The notes beneath the pieces are model-generated. The model saw only the letters and a program-made list of their open reading frames with translations, was not told the origin of the DNA and did no database searches. From Hyphomicrobiaceae bacterium (lineage in GTDB: Bacteria > Pseudomonadota > Alphaproteobacteria > Rhizobiales > Hyphomicrobiaceae): 64,000 nucleotides of DNA. A program made the position numbers and the translations under genes. Where the stretch lies: contig JALHMB010000001.1 of assembly GCA_022844275.1 (NCBI GenBank), positions 682,001 to 746,000 of the forward strand, read 5' to 3'. Numbering within the stretch: the stretch's first letter is position 1; every line of letters begins with the position of its first letter. Of the stretch, positions 29,472 to 39,162 are shown in pieces.

Positions 29472-31763
29472 ATGGATAAACTAGGACGCCCCTCGTCGGA
29501 TGAGGCGCCTCGGCTTGAAGTGCTGGGCAAACCTCTCCCTCGCATCGACGCTCGGGAGCGGGTGACGGGCGAAGCCGTCTATCCGGCCGACTTGATGCGA
29601 CCGGGCATGGTGCAAGCCAAGATCAAGCGCAGTCCTCATGCGCACGCCATCATCAAGCGAATAGACACGACGCGCGCCGATGCGCTTCCGGGCGTGGTTG
29701 CTACGGTCACGGCAGCCGATTTTCCCGAGCTGCCGATCGGAACCATGATCCCGATGGGTGAGACCGGCTACGACATGTGGATGGTCGCGCAGATCAACAT
29801 GGCGCGGCGCAAAGTTCATTGGGTCGGACAGCCCATTGCCGCGGTAGCGGCAGTCGATCCGCATGTGGCCGAGGCGGCTCTCGCTCTCATCGATGTCGAG
29901 TATGAGCTGCTGCCCACAGTGCCGCATCTAGGGGTGGCTATGGCCCCAGATGCGCCCGTGCTTCACGAGCACGTATTCACCAAAGGCGTTGAGCCGCGCC
30001 CGCGCGCACCAAGCAATGTCTGTTCGCGCACGGTGATCTCCCGCGGCGATGCTACGGGCGCACTCAAGAATGCGACGGCCACAGCGTCGGTAAGCGTCGC
30101 CGTAGATACGGCTCACCAAGGATATCTCGAGCCCCAAGTGGTGCTCGCCGAGGTGGATGCCAATGGTTTCGCCACGGTGTGGGCATCGACGCAAGGCCAA
30201 TTCACCACCGAACTCATGGTCGGACGCATGCTCGACCTGCCGCTTTCAAAGCTGAAAGTCGTGCCGCTCGAAATCGGCGGGGGATTTGGCGGCAAGATCG
30301 CCATTCATGGCGAGGCTGTAGCCGTCCGGCTCGCTCAGAAATGCCGTCGTCCGGTCAAGCTGGTTTTCACGCGCGAAGAGGTGCTGCAGGGCGGCTCGGG
30401 ACCTGCCGCCGGCGCGCTCATCGACATCGCCGTCGGCGCCGATACGGACGGCAAGCTCACCGCGATCGAAGGCACCTATCGCGTAGATGCGGGCGGACTG
30501 CCGGGGATGAGCCCCTCGCTCATGATGCAGGCCTCCGCTGCGCTCTACCAGTGCCCGCATCTCAACCTGGTCGGCTACGACATCGTCACGAACAAGCCGC
30601 GCACCGAGGCTTATCGCGGGCCCGGCGGCATTCAAGTTGCGTTCGCGATGGAACAGGCCATGGATGCCTTGAGCCAGAAGCTCGGCGTCGATCCTCTGGA
30701 ATTCCGGAAGCGCAACGCGTCCGTTACAGGTAGCACGATGCCTATCGGCACGCCGTTTCCGGCTATCGGCCTCACGACCATTCTCGAGTGTATTGGAGAA
30801 CATGCCTGCTGGCGCGATCCATTGCCGGAAGGCCGCTTTCCGCGCGGGCGCGGCCTCGCCCTCGGCTACTGGCGCGGTACGTCGATGACTTCGGCGGCGC
30901 ACATCACGATCTCTGGCGACGGACGCCCCATGATTACTATGGGCGCCGTCGATATTTCGGGCACGCGTACAACCATGGCGCAGGTTGTCGCAGAAGAGTT
31001 CGGCCTTCCCTTAGGCGACGTGCACATTCAGACCGCCGACAGCAAATCGGCCGGCTACAGCGATCCTGCCGCGGGAAGTCGCGTCGCCCGCACCACGACC
31101 GCGGCGCTAGTCGAAGCGAGCGCGGATGCCTTGCAGCAGCTTCGTGTTCGCGCGGCATTGCGGCTTCAATGCTCACCCGCGGACCTCGTGTATTCCAGCG
31201 GTCGCTTCAGCTCGCGTTTGGCTGCCGGGACCTCCATCACACTGGCCGAACTGATGCAGGCGACGCTCACCGAGGGCGCCATCGTGGGCCGAGGCACCTC
31301 GAGCAATCTGCCGCTCGGCGTCGAGATCGGCGCTCATGTGTGCGACGTGGAGGTCGATACGGATACCGGACAAGTGACAGTGCTCCGCTACACGGCCTTC
31401 CAGGATGTGGGTCTTGCGCTCAATCCCATGGCCGTCGAGGGACAGATCGAGGGGAGTGTCGTCCAAGGTCTGGGATGGGCCCTGACGGAAGGTTTCGACT
31501 ACGATGCCGACGGCCGACTGAGAAATGCCAGCCTGCTCGACTATCGCCTGCCGACCGCGCTTGATGTGCCCACCATTGACGCCGTGATCATCGAGACGCC
31601 GGTGCCGGGCGTTCCCTATGGCGTGCGCGGTGTCGGGGAGGTTCCGATCGTGCCCGTCGCTGGAGCGGTCGCCAACGCCATCGCACGGGCCACCGGAACG
31701 CGTGTGTGGCAGATGCCGATGACGCCCGAGCGCGTGCTCAATGCATTGCGCGGTCGCGGGTAG
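29472..31763 (+). CDS. Molybdopterin-binding large subunit, xanthine dehydrogenase family
   Basis: 763 aa; EIGGGFGGKIAIHGE; TEAYRGPGGIQVAFAMEQAMD; GVRGVGEVPIVPVAGAVANAI. Confidence 0.93.
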   Translation: MDKLGRPSSDEAPRLEVLGKPLPRIDARERVTGEAVYPADLMRPGMVQAKIKRSPHAHAIIKRIDTTRADALPGVVATVTAADFPELPIGTMIPMGETGYDMWMVAQINMARRKVHWVGQPIAAVAAVDPHVAEAALALIDVEYELLPTVPHLGVAMAPDAPVLHEHVFTKGVEPRPRAPSNVCSRTVISRGDATGALKNATATASVSVAVDTAHQGYLEPQVVLAEVDANGFATVWASTQGQFTTELMVGRMLDLPLSKLKVVPLEIGGGFGGKIAIHGEAVAVRLAQKCRRPVKLVFTREEVLQGGSGPAAGALIDIAVGADTDGKLTAIEGTYRVDAGGLPGMSPSLMMQASAALYQCPHLNLVGYDIVTNKPRTEAYRGPGGIQVAFAMEQAMDALSQKLGVDPLEFRKRNASVTGSTMPIGTPFPAIGLTTILECIGEHACWRDPLPEGRFPRGRGLALGYWRGTSMTSAAHITISGDGRPMITMGAVDISGTRTTMAQVVAEEFGLPLGDVHIQTADSKSAGYSDPAAGSRVARTTTAALVEASADALQQLRVRAALRLQCSPADLVYSSGRFSSRLAAGTSITLAELMQATLTEGAIVGRGTSSNLPLGVEIGAHVCDVEVDTDTGQVTVLRYTAFQDVGLALNPMAVEGQIEGSVVQGLGWALTEGFDYDADGRLRNASLLDYRLPTALDVPTIDAVIIETPVPGVPYGVRGVGEVPIVPVAGAVANAIARATGTRVWQMPMTPERVLNALRGRG

Positions 31764-32003
31764 GCGGCAGTTGCGAGTGCGGCAGCCGCGGCGCGGAACT
31801 CTCAGATTTAGGTCGCGTTGAAGCCTATTGATCGCCTTCAACTACCTGGAAGCGATCAGAGCCCGGCGAGTCGCGCTTTCGCCAGTCCCAAGTAGCTCGC
31901 CGGGCAATCTTCTCGTGACGTCCCGATCGCGCGATCGACTGGGGATCGGAACCCGCTGCGCGCCATACCGTTTTGCTAGTGAAGCATACGGTTCGGAGGC
32001 AAC

Positions 32004-32144
32004 ATGATCTCGAAATCGGACGACCGGGGTATTCTCGCATTTCAGCGAGGAAAGGAGATATCTGAGCGTCTCCCGATTGCCGTCTCTGTGAGCGCGGGCC
32101 TCGTCGTCGTGTTCCTGCTGGTGCTGATTGCAATGACGACCTAG
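32004..32144 (+). CDS. Small single-pass membrane protein (46 aa) of unknown function
   Basis: Below the track cutoff. [46 protein letters not shown]; strong SD (CGGAGG-CAAC-ATG); TM-like C-terminus. Confidence 0.6.
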   Translation: MISKSDDRGILAFQRGKEISERLPIAVSVSAGLVVVFLLVLIAMTT

Positions 32145-32845
32145 TCATTCCCCCGCGAGCGCTTCACGTCGCCCTCATGCACTTTCCTCCGCAACCAGCG
32201 GCGATGATGGCGCCAACCCCATCCACCCGTGACCGAACCCCGCGTCATGGCGTCGATCGTGCCGCGCACCCAAAAGGCCGAATACACATGGATGATGAAC
32301 ACGACGATCGTCGTCACTGCCGCCGTCGCATGAACAATGGCGGCCCAGCGCATGACTTCGATGGAGATGCGGAAGCCAATAGTCGCTTCGAGATAAGCGA
32401 GCCCCCTATCCCATATGCAGACTCCTGATACGAGCAGGATCAGAATGAGAAAGCTCTGAGACCAGAATACGAACTTCTGCCCGGCATTGTATTTGCCGAC
32501 TTCCGGCAGGTACTCCTCACCTCCCGCTGACAGCGCATGGCGGATGCGTGACAGCCAGACGATATCGGTGTGCTCCGGCAGGTTCTGAGAGGCAAAGCGC
32601 AAGAACAGCCCACAGAAAGCAAACGCCAGCACAATGCCGAGCCAAGGATGTATCCAGCGCGCCGTCTGCCCACCTCCGAACAGAGCAGTGAGGCCGAACA
32701 GGCTCGGATGGAAAAGCGCGAGACCGCTCAGCGCCAGGAGAGAAAAGCTGATGGCCACGATCCAGTGGTTGATGCGCGCGGCGCCGGAGTAGCGCGGCAC
32801 GCGGACATGCACTTCTGGCGTCGGGTCGGCGGTCTGATCGGTCAT
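32141..32845 (-). CDS. fdhI: Formate dehydrogenase gamma subunit (membrane cytochrome b)
   Basis: [70 protein letters not shown]; adjacent to alpha/beta subunits. Confidence 0.88.
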   Translation of the reverse strand: MTDQTADPTPEVHVRVPRYSGAARINHWIVAISFSLLALSGLALFHPSLFGLTALFGGGQTARWIHPWLGIVLAFAFCGLFLRFASQNLPEHTDIVWLSRIRHALSAGGEEYLPEVGKYNAGQKFVFWSQSFLILILLVSGVCIWDRGLAYLEATIGFRISIEVMRWAAIVHATAAVTTIVVFIIHVYSAFWVRGTIDAMTRGSVTGGWGWRHHRRWLRRKVHEGDVKRSRGND

Positions 32846-33780
32846 GTCTTCTCCTCCGCGAGACGCTCAGCTTCCTCCTCATCCTTCTTGGTGACGCGAT
32901 TGGGGCCTTGCACGAGGTAGTGCAGTGCGCCGGCGACGACCGAGAGCGCGATGATGCCCATACCAGCGTACTTTCCCGCTCCCTTCCACGCCTTGACCAA
33001 GGGGCTGATGCGCGGGTTGTCGGGAAGGCTCGCATAGATGTGGGGCTTGTCCGCGTGATGCAGCACGTACATGACGTGTGTTCCGCCGACGCCCGGCGGA
33101 TCGTAGAGGCCGGCGTGGTCGAAGCCGCGCGACTTCAGATCCTTGATGCGGTCATCGGCCCACGCCTTCATCTCATCCTTGGTGCCGAAGACGATAGCCT
33201 GTGTCGGGCACGCCTTCTGGCACGCCGGCCCTTGTCCCACAGCGACACGGTCCGAGCAAAGCGTGCACTTGTAGGCGGTGTTATCGACACGCGAGATACG
33301 CGGAATGTTGAAGGGACAGCCCTTGATACAGTAGCCGCAGCCGATGCAGTTCTCGTGGATGAAATCCACGATTCCATTCGAGTATTGCACGATCGCCCCC
33401 GGCGCCGGGCAGGCTATCAGGCAGCCGGGCTCGGCACAGTGCATGCATCCGTCCTTGCGGATCAGCCACTCGAGCGTATCGGTGCCGGGGTTGATCCACT
33501 CCGTGAACCGCATCACCGTCAGGCTATCTGGAGTCAGATCCTCTGGGTTGTCGTAGGTGCCGCGGTTCTCGCCGACCTCCTCGCGCAGATCGTTCCACAC
33601 GAGACAGGCCGCCTGACAGGCCTTGCAACCAATGCACTTCGAGACGTCGATCAACTTGGCGACCGGCGTCAGCTGGCGCGTGGGCGGCGGCACCGTCGAT
33701 GCCGAACGCCGCACAAGATCCTGCGGGCCGAATTGAGGCTTCTGCACCGATACATCGGGATTGGGAATTGGGGGGAACAT
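32842..33780 (-). CDS. fdhH: Formate dehydrogenase beta subunit (4Fe-4S ferredoxin type)
   Basis: [38 protein letters not shown]; repeated CxxCxxCxxxC motifs; start [12 protein letters not shown] at 33780. Confidence 0.92.
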   Translation of the reverse strand: MFPPIPNPDVSVQKPQFGPQDLVRRSASTVPPPTRQLTPVAKLIDVSKCIGCKACQAACLVWNDLREEVGENRGTYDNPEDLTPDSLTVMRFTEWINPGTDTLEWLIRKDGCMHCAEPGCLIACPAPGAIVQYSNGIVDFIHENCIGCGYCIKGCPFNIPRISRVDNTAYKCTLCSDRVAVGQGPACQKACPTQAIVFGTKDEMKAWADDRIKDLKSRGFDHAGLYDPPGVGGTHVMYVLHHADKPHIYASLPDNPRISPLVKAWKGAGKYAGMGIIALSVVAGALHYLVQGPNRVTKKDEEEAERLAEEKT

Positions 33781-33793
33781 CCCTGCCTCCTTG

Positions 33794-36700
33794 TCAGGCC
33801 ACCGGCCCGGTGATGGGCTCGATATTGACGAGGAACGCCTTGTACTCAGGCGTTTCGATGTTGGCATCGCCGACGAAGGGAGTCAGTGAGTTCGGACCGA
33901 AGCCTTCCTTCGCCTCGCCCATGAAGCCCCAGTGCAGCGGAATGCCAACGATGTGTACGGGCTTGCCATCGCAGATGAGCTTGCGGATGCGCTTGGTCAC
34001 GACGGCCTTGGCGCGTATGGAGCCACGTACCGAGGAAACGCGCACCCAGCCGCCGGGCTTGATGCCCTTCTCCTGCGCCAGCTCCTCGCCGATCTCGACA
34101 AAGAACTCCGGCTGGAGTGACGCGTTGATCTGGACGTGCTTGGTCCAGAAGTGGAAGTGCTCCGTCAGACGATAGGATGTGGCGGCGTACGGGAACTTCT
34201 CCGCATCGCCGAACTGTGCGGCATCGCTCTTGAAGACGCGCGCCGCCGGGTTGCCGCGAATGCGCGGCGCCAGCACATTCACGATTGGCGACTCGAAGGG
34301 CTCGTAGTGCGCCGGGAACGGTCCCTCGCGGAGACCGCGCAGCGAAAACAGTCTCGCCGTTCCCTCGGCATTCATGATGAAAGGCATGACCTCGCCAGGC
34401 CGTGCATTCGGCGCAATGTCAGGGATGTCGTAGCCGGCCCACTTCGAGCCATCCCACCACATGAGCTTGCGGGTTTCATCCCAAGGGCGCCCCTCGAGAT
34501 CCGCTGACGCGCGGTTGTAAAGGATGCGCCGATTGGCCGGCCATGACCATGCCCATCCGCCGTACGCGCCCGTTTCATCAGGATCGCGTGTATCACGTCG
34601 CGCCATCTGGTTGCCGGCTTCCGTGAAACAGCCGGAATAGATCCAGCAGCCGCACGCCGTCGATCCGTCGTCGCGCAGCGCCGCAAATCCCGGAAGCTGC
34701 TTGCCGCGCTGGATCTGGACCTTCCCGGCATCAACCGGATCGGCGAGGTCCGTCACAGCGTGGCCATTCAGTTCCTTGGCCAGCTCCTCGGCTGTCGGAT
34801 GCCCAGGATCCTTGTAGCGCCAGTCGAGCTTGAGAATAGGATCGGCGACCGGGCCGCCTTCCTTCTCGTACAGCGCCTTCAGACGCAGATAGAGCTGCGC
34901 CATGATCCAGTTGTCGGTCTTCGCCTCGCCTGGGGGTGTTCCGCCAGGCCAGTGCCACTGCAGCCAGCGGCCGGAGTTCGTAAGCGAACCTTCGTCTTCC
35001 GCAAAGCAGGTGGTCGGCAGCTCGAACACTTCGGTCTGGATACTGGACGTGTTCACGTCATTGAACTCGCCGTGGTTCTCCCAGAAGCGTGCGGTCTCCG
35101 TCTGGAGAGGATCCATGACGACGAGGAACTTCAGACGTGACAGCGCCGAGGTTATCTTGCGTCGGTTGGGGAACGAGAGCAGTGCGTTGAAGCCCTGGCA
35201 GAAGTAGCCATTCATCTGGCCCATGTGCATGAGCTCGAAGGCGCGCAGAATGTCGTACGATGGCACGTCGAGCTTCGGCAGCCAGTCATAGGCGAAGCTG
35301 TTCTCGGCCGTCGCGGCATCGCCCCACATTGCCTTCTGGAAGCTGACGAAGAACTTCTTGTAGTTCTGCCAGTAGCTCGTCTGCCCCGGTCGGAGCGGCT
35401 TGAAGCCACGCGCGGACATGTACTGGTCGAGATTGGTCTCGCGCTCCGTCGGAATATTCAAATAGCCGGGAATGAGATTGGACATCAGACCGATGTCCGT
35501 GAGCCCCTGGATGTTGGAGTGTCCGCGGAGCGCGTTCATGCCGCCGCCGCGAACGCCGATGTTACCGAGGATGAGTTGCAGCATCGCCATGGCGCGGATG
35601 TTCTGTGAACCCTTGGAGTGCTGAGTCCATCCAAGCGCGTACATCGAGGTCATGGTCTTGGTCTTCGACGCGCACTCGGCGACCATCTCGCAGACCTTCA
35701 GGAATTTGTCCCTGGGAGATCCACAAATGCGCTCCACCATTTCGGGCGTGTAGATCGAGACGTGCTGCTTCAGCAGATTCCAGACGCATCTCGGGTTCTG
35801 CAGGGTGTCGTCGACGAGCGCAAAGCCGTCAGGCCCCATCTGGTAGTCCCAGCTCGTGCGGTCGTAATCGCGCTTTTCCTCGTCATAGCCAGTGAAGAGG
35901 CCATCGCTGTAGCCGAACCGCTCATCCACGAGCAGACCAGCGTTCGTGAACGACTTGACGTAGTCCCACTGCACCTTGTCGTTTTGAATGCAGTAGTTGA
36001 TCAAGCCCAGGAGATAGGCGATGTCCGTGCCCTGCCGGATCGGGCAGTAGAAATCGGCGACGGAAGCCGAGCGCGTGAAGCGCGGATCGACGACAATCAG
36101 CTTGGCGCCGCGATAGTGCTTAGCTTCGGTTACCCACTTGAAGCCACACGGGTGGGCCTCGGCGGCATTGCCGCCCATGATGACGACGAGGTCAGTATTC
36201 TTGATGTCGGTCCAGGAGTTCGTCATCGCACCGCGACCGAACGTCGGAGCCAAACTGGCCACCGTCGGTCCGTGTCAAACGCGCGCCTGATTGTCGAATG
36301 CTACGATCCCTGTCGATCGAACGACCTTGTAGGTCTCCCAAGCGGTCTCGTTCGTCGTCGCCGAAGCCGCGAGGAACCCCGTGCTCGTCCACCGATTGAC
36401 CGTAACGCCGTCCGCATTGCGCTCGATGATGTTCTTGTCTCGATCATCCTTCATCAGACGCGCGATGCGGTCCAACGCGTAATCCCACGAACATCGTTCG
36501 AATTTGTCCGAACCCGGTCGGCGCACCTGCGGGTACAGCGTTCGGGTTTTGGAATGAACAAGGTCCAGGAGAGCTGCACCCTTCGGACAAAGGGTTCCGC
36601 GGTTGGTGGGGTGGTCTGAATCGCCTTCGATGTGAAAGATCTTGGCTTGCTCGCCCTTACTCAGGTCGCCGCGCGAGTACATGATGATGCCGCAAGCGAC

Positions 36701-36877
36701 AGAGCAGTAGGTGCAGGTATTGCGTGTCTCTATTGCTTTCGCGAGCTTGAAGTTCCTCACGTGGGCGGCGACTTCAGCCTCCGCCTCGCCATAGCCGAAC
36801 GCAGCGATGGATGTCGTAGCCGCTGCCCCAGCGCCCGCCAGCTGCAAGAAGCGCCGTCGGGAGACTTGGATGTTCAT
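33794..36877 (-). CDS. fdhG: Formate dehydrogenase alpha subunit, selenoprotein (Sec at in-frame TGA 36275-36277)
   Basis: Two track ORFs (36275..37045 and 33794..36262) are in the same frame across one TGA: ...[29 protein letters not shown]...; Tat signal [21 protein letters not shown] cluster motif. Confidence 0.9.
36237..36277 (-). promoter_or_regulatory. Putative bacterial SECIS element just 3' of the Sec UGA
   Basis: Minus strand TGACACGGACCGACGGTGGCCAGTTTGGCTCCGACGT; hairpin GCCA-GTT-TGGC flanked by GG/CC with a bulge or wobble, GU in the apical loop. Confidence 0.7.
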
Positions 36878-36987
36878 TCCCAGGCCTCCATTGGAGAAAT
36901 ATGCCTTCGTATGGAACCACCGACAGGCCTGTTTGGTTGCGGATTTGATTATCGGCGAGCGGAACACAGTCGTGTGAGGTTCAGGAA

Positions 36988-37359
36988 ATGGTGATGCCGG
37001 TGGTATGGGCGCGGGCGATTGGGCTTGCGGTTCTGGCCGTGGCATCGGTCGCTGACTTTGGCGGCGGTGCTCTGGTTAAGGCTCAAACAGCGGTTCCGAC
37101 CGACGCTGCAAAGGACGACTGCCAGAATAAGAAATCGGAGCCCGCAACCCCGGTCGAGAAGGGTGCGGCGTCAGGGTCGAAGAACATCGGCGCGACAGGC
37201 TGGTCCGGCGGCGGAATGGGTGGCTCTCACAATCAGACCACCAACTCCGGTGCCACCCCCTCATCGCCTACGGCTCATCCCGAGACGGCAACCGGCTTGG
37301 ACCCCACGAAATCGCCCCCGCAGCGCACCGCAACGTCGACCACATGTGAGAACGGCTGA
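36988..37359 (+). CDS. Hypothetical exported low-complexity protein
   Basis: 123 aa with N-terminal hydrophobic signal-like segment, then Gly/Ser/Thr/Pro-rich region; divergent from fdhG. Confidence 0.5.
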   Translation: MVMPVVWARAIGLAVLAVASVADFGGGALVKAQTAVPTDAAKDDCQNKKSEPATPVEKGAASGSKNIGATGWSGGGMGGSHNQTTNSGATPSSPTAHPETATGLDPTKSPPQRTATSTTCENG

Positions 37360-37441
37360 AGCTTCAGCGCACGACCCCAATCGGTGATCGCGGCTGCTGC
37401 GTCGACAAGGCCCGCTGCACGATAGTTCAGCACGCGCGGCG

Positions 37442-37460
37442 TTGTCCGTGCACAATGCAT
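37442..37460. promoter_or_regulatory. Candidate GntR operator (TTGT-N6-ACAA; GTGCACAATGCAT)
   Basis: Upstream of the GntR gene; GTGCACAATG(C/T)AT recurs at 38218-38230. Confidence 0.45.
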
Positions 37461-37496
37461 GAACTATCCTCCGGCCATGTTCGACGGAGGATTTCA

Positions 37497-38168
37497 TTGA
37501 GTACCAGACGCCCGCAGACTGCCCGCCACTATGTCATTAGCATCCTTAGGTCGGAGATTCTGGACGGTCGGCATGGACCGGGTACGCGCCTGCGGCAGGA
37601 AGAGATCGCAAGCCGGCTAGGCGTCAGCACCACACCTGTTCGAGAAGCTTTTCGCGACTTGCTGTCGGAGGGTTTAGTCGGAGAGGACACCCATCGCGGC
37701 GTCGTCGTTCGCGGCCTGACTCTTTTCGACGCGCGCGAGGTGTTCGCGATGAGGATGGCGCTGGAACCCCTTCTCGCCGTCCAGGCACTGCGGAATGCCA
37801 CGCGGACGCATCTCGACGAAGCGGAAAAGATCCATAAGCAGCTCTGCTCAGAGCGCGATCCCGAGAAGTGGTCGGCTTTGAACGTGCTTTTCCATGACCA
37901 GCTTCATTCGACAGCCCCCCCCGGTCGCCTTGCGACGACAGTCTCGAGCCTCGGCCGCGCCGCCGGCGCTTACGTAAACCTCTCGATGCACTTTCTGCCG
38001 AAGCTGATGGATGCGAACAATCGCGATCACGCAGAGCTCCTGTGCGCCTATCGCGAGTTCGACGAACTCGCCGCGCAATCCATCACCCGCCGCCACGTCG
38101 AGCAGACGCTACGCGCGATCGAGGAGGACACCGTTCTCATAGGACTTGCCGTCGAAGCGCAGAATTAA
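37497..38168 (+). CDS. GntR family (FCD) transcriptional regulator
   Basis: LRQEEIASRLGVSTTPVREAFRDLLSEGLV winged HTH; TTG 37497 preceded by GGAGG. Confidence 0.9.
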   Translation: MSTRRPQTARHYVISILRSEILDGRHGPGTRLRQEEIASRLGVSTTPVREAFRDLLSEGLVGEDTHRGVVVRGLTLFDAREVFAMRMALEPLLAVQALRNATRTHLDEAEKIHKQLCSERDPEKWSALNVLFHDQLHSTAPPGRLATTVSSLGRAAGAYVNLSMHFLPKLMDANNRDHAELLCAYREFDELAAQSITRRHVEQTLRAIEEDTVLIGLAVEAQN

Positions 38169-38213
38169 ATCCTAGCCTCCGCCGTATCACGCGGAGGTTC
38201 CTCAAAATTTGTG

Positions 38214-38227
38214 CATTGTGCACAATG
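38214..38227. promoter_or_regulatory. Perfect 14-bp palindrome CATTGTGCACAATG, candidate GntR operator
   Basis: Between the GntR gene and the creatininase-family gene; shares the core with 37448-37460. Confidence 0.55.
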
Positions 38228-38321
38228 TATGGCCGCGACTTACTGGATCTCGATCGCATATCGTCTCTTCGAAAGTCGCCACCCGCGCGAGCTTGCAACC
38301 CGCCGCGCAAGAGACGAAGTG

Positions 38322-39023
38322 ATGATTATCTCCGAATGTACGTGGTTTCAGGTTGAAGAGCGGTTGAAGTCGGAGGACCGCGCTGCTGTCCCGCTCGGCA
38401 GTACCGAACAGCACGCTCAGCTCAGTCTCTCGACGGACTCGATCCTGGCGCAGCGCATCGCCAACGATGCTGCCGGTCCGCTCGGAATTCCCGTGTTTCC
38501 CGTCGTGCCGTACGGCATCACGCCGATCTTCCTCGGATATCCCGGCACCATCAGCGTGCGCGTCTCGACCTACGTCGCACTGCTCCGCGACATCCTCGAT
38601 AGCCTCTACTCGCAAGGCTTTCGGCGCATTGCCTTCGTGAACGCGCACGGCGGCAATCAGCCCGCGGCCAGCCTCGCCGTCGAGTGGATGGCCGAGCATC
38701 GCGATGCTTCCGTCAAGATGCACAATTGGTGGATCGCACCGAAGACACTCGCCAAATGTCACGAGTTCGATGCCGTCGCGAGCCACGCCTCGTGGAGCGA
38801 GAATTTCCCCTGGACGCGGCTGCCCACCGAAGTCCTGCCGACACAGCGCAAGCCGATGGTGGATGTCCCGGCACTGTTCGCCAAGAGCCCCGCGGAAGCT
38901 CGCAAATATCTGGGCGACGGCGTGTTCGGCGGACCTTATCAAATGCCAGATGACGTCATGGAAGCCGTCTGGGAAGTCGCTGTTCAGGAGACACGGGAGT
39001 TCTTGATGGGACCTTGGCACTGA
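38322..39023 (+). CDS. Creatininase family protein
   Basis: VPLGSTEQHAQLSLSTDSILAQRIA; RRIAFVNAHGGNQPA; start chosen downstream of the palindrome (track start 38211). Confidence 0.88.
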   Translation: MIISECTWFQVEERLKSEDRAAVPLGSTEQHAQLSLSTDSILAQRIANDAAGPLGIPVFPVVPYGITPIFLGYPGTISVRVSTYVALLRDILDSLYSQGFRRIAFVNAHGGNQPAASLAVEWMAEHRDASVKMHNWWIAPKTLAKCHEFDAVASHASWSENFPWTRLPTEVLPTQRKPMVDVPALFAKSPAEARKYLGDGVFGGPYQMPDDVMEAVWEVAVQETREFLMGPWH

Positions 39024-39162
39024 CCATCTAGCGCTCGCCATCTAGCGAATACCGGCAAGGTCGCCAACCGCTCGCAAGCCGCTTGCCGAGCGCGCGATGG
39101 ACTGCGCCTTCGGAACGTCAAGTCGAGCAGAATAGCAATCCCTCGATCAGGAGAATGAGCCA

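Noticed and set aside
28126-31763. CO dehydrogenase (coxMSL) assignment
   Set aside because: The large subunit has AYRGPGG rather than the AYXCSFR loop of form I CO dehydrogenase.
36275-37045. Formate dehydrogenase alpha as a nonsense-mutated pseudogene
   Set aside because: The TGA sits exactly at the family's Sec position with a SECIS-like hairpin, and both flanking segments are intact.
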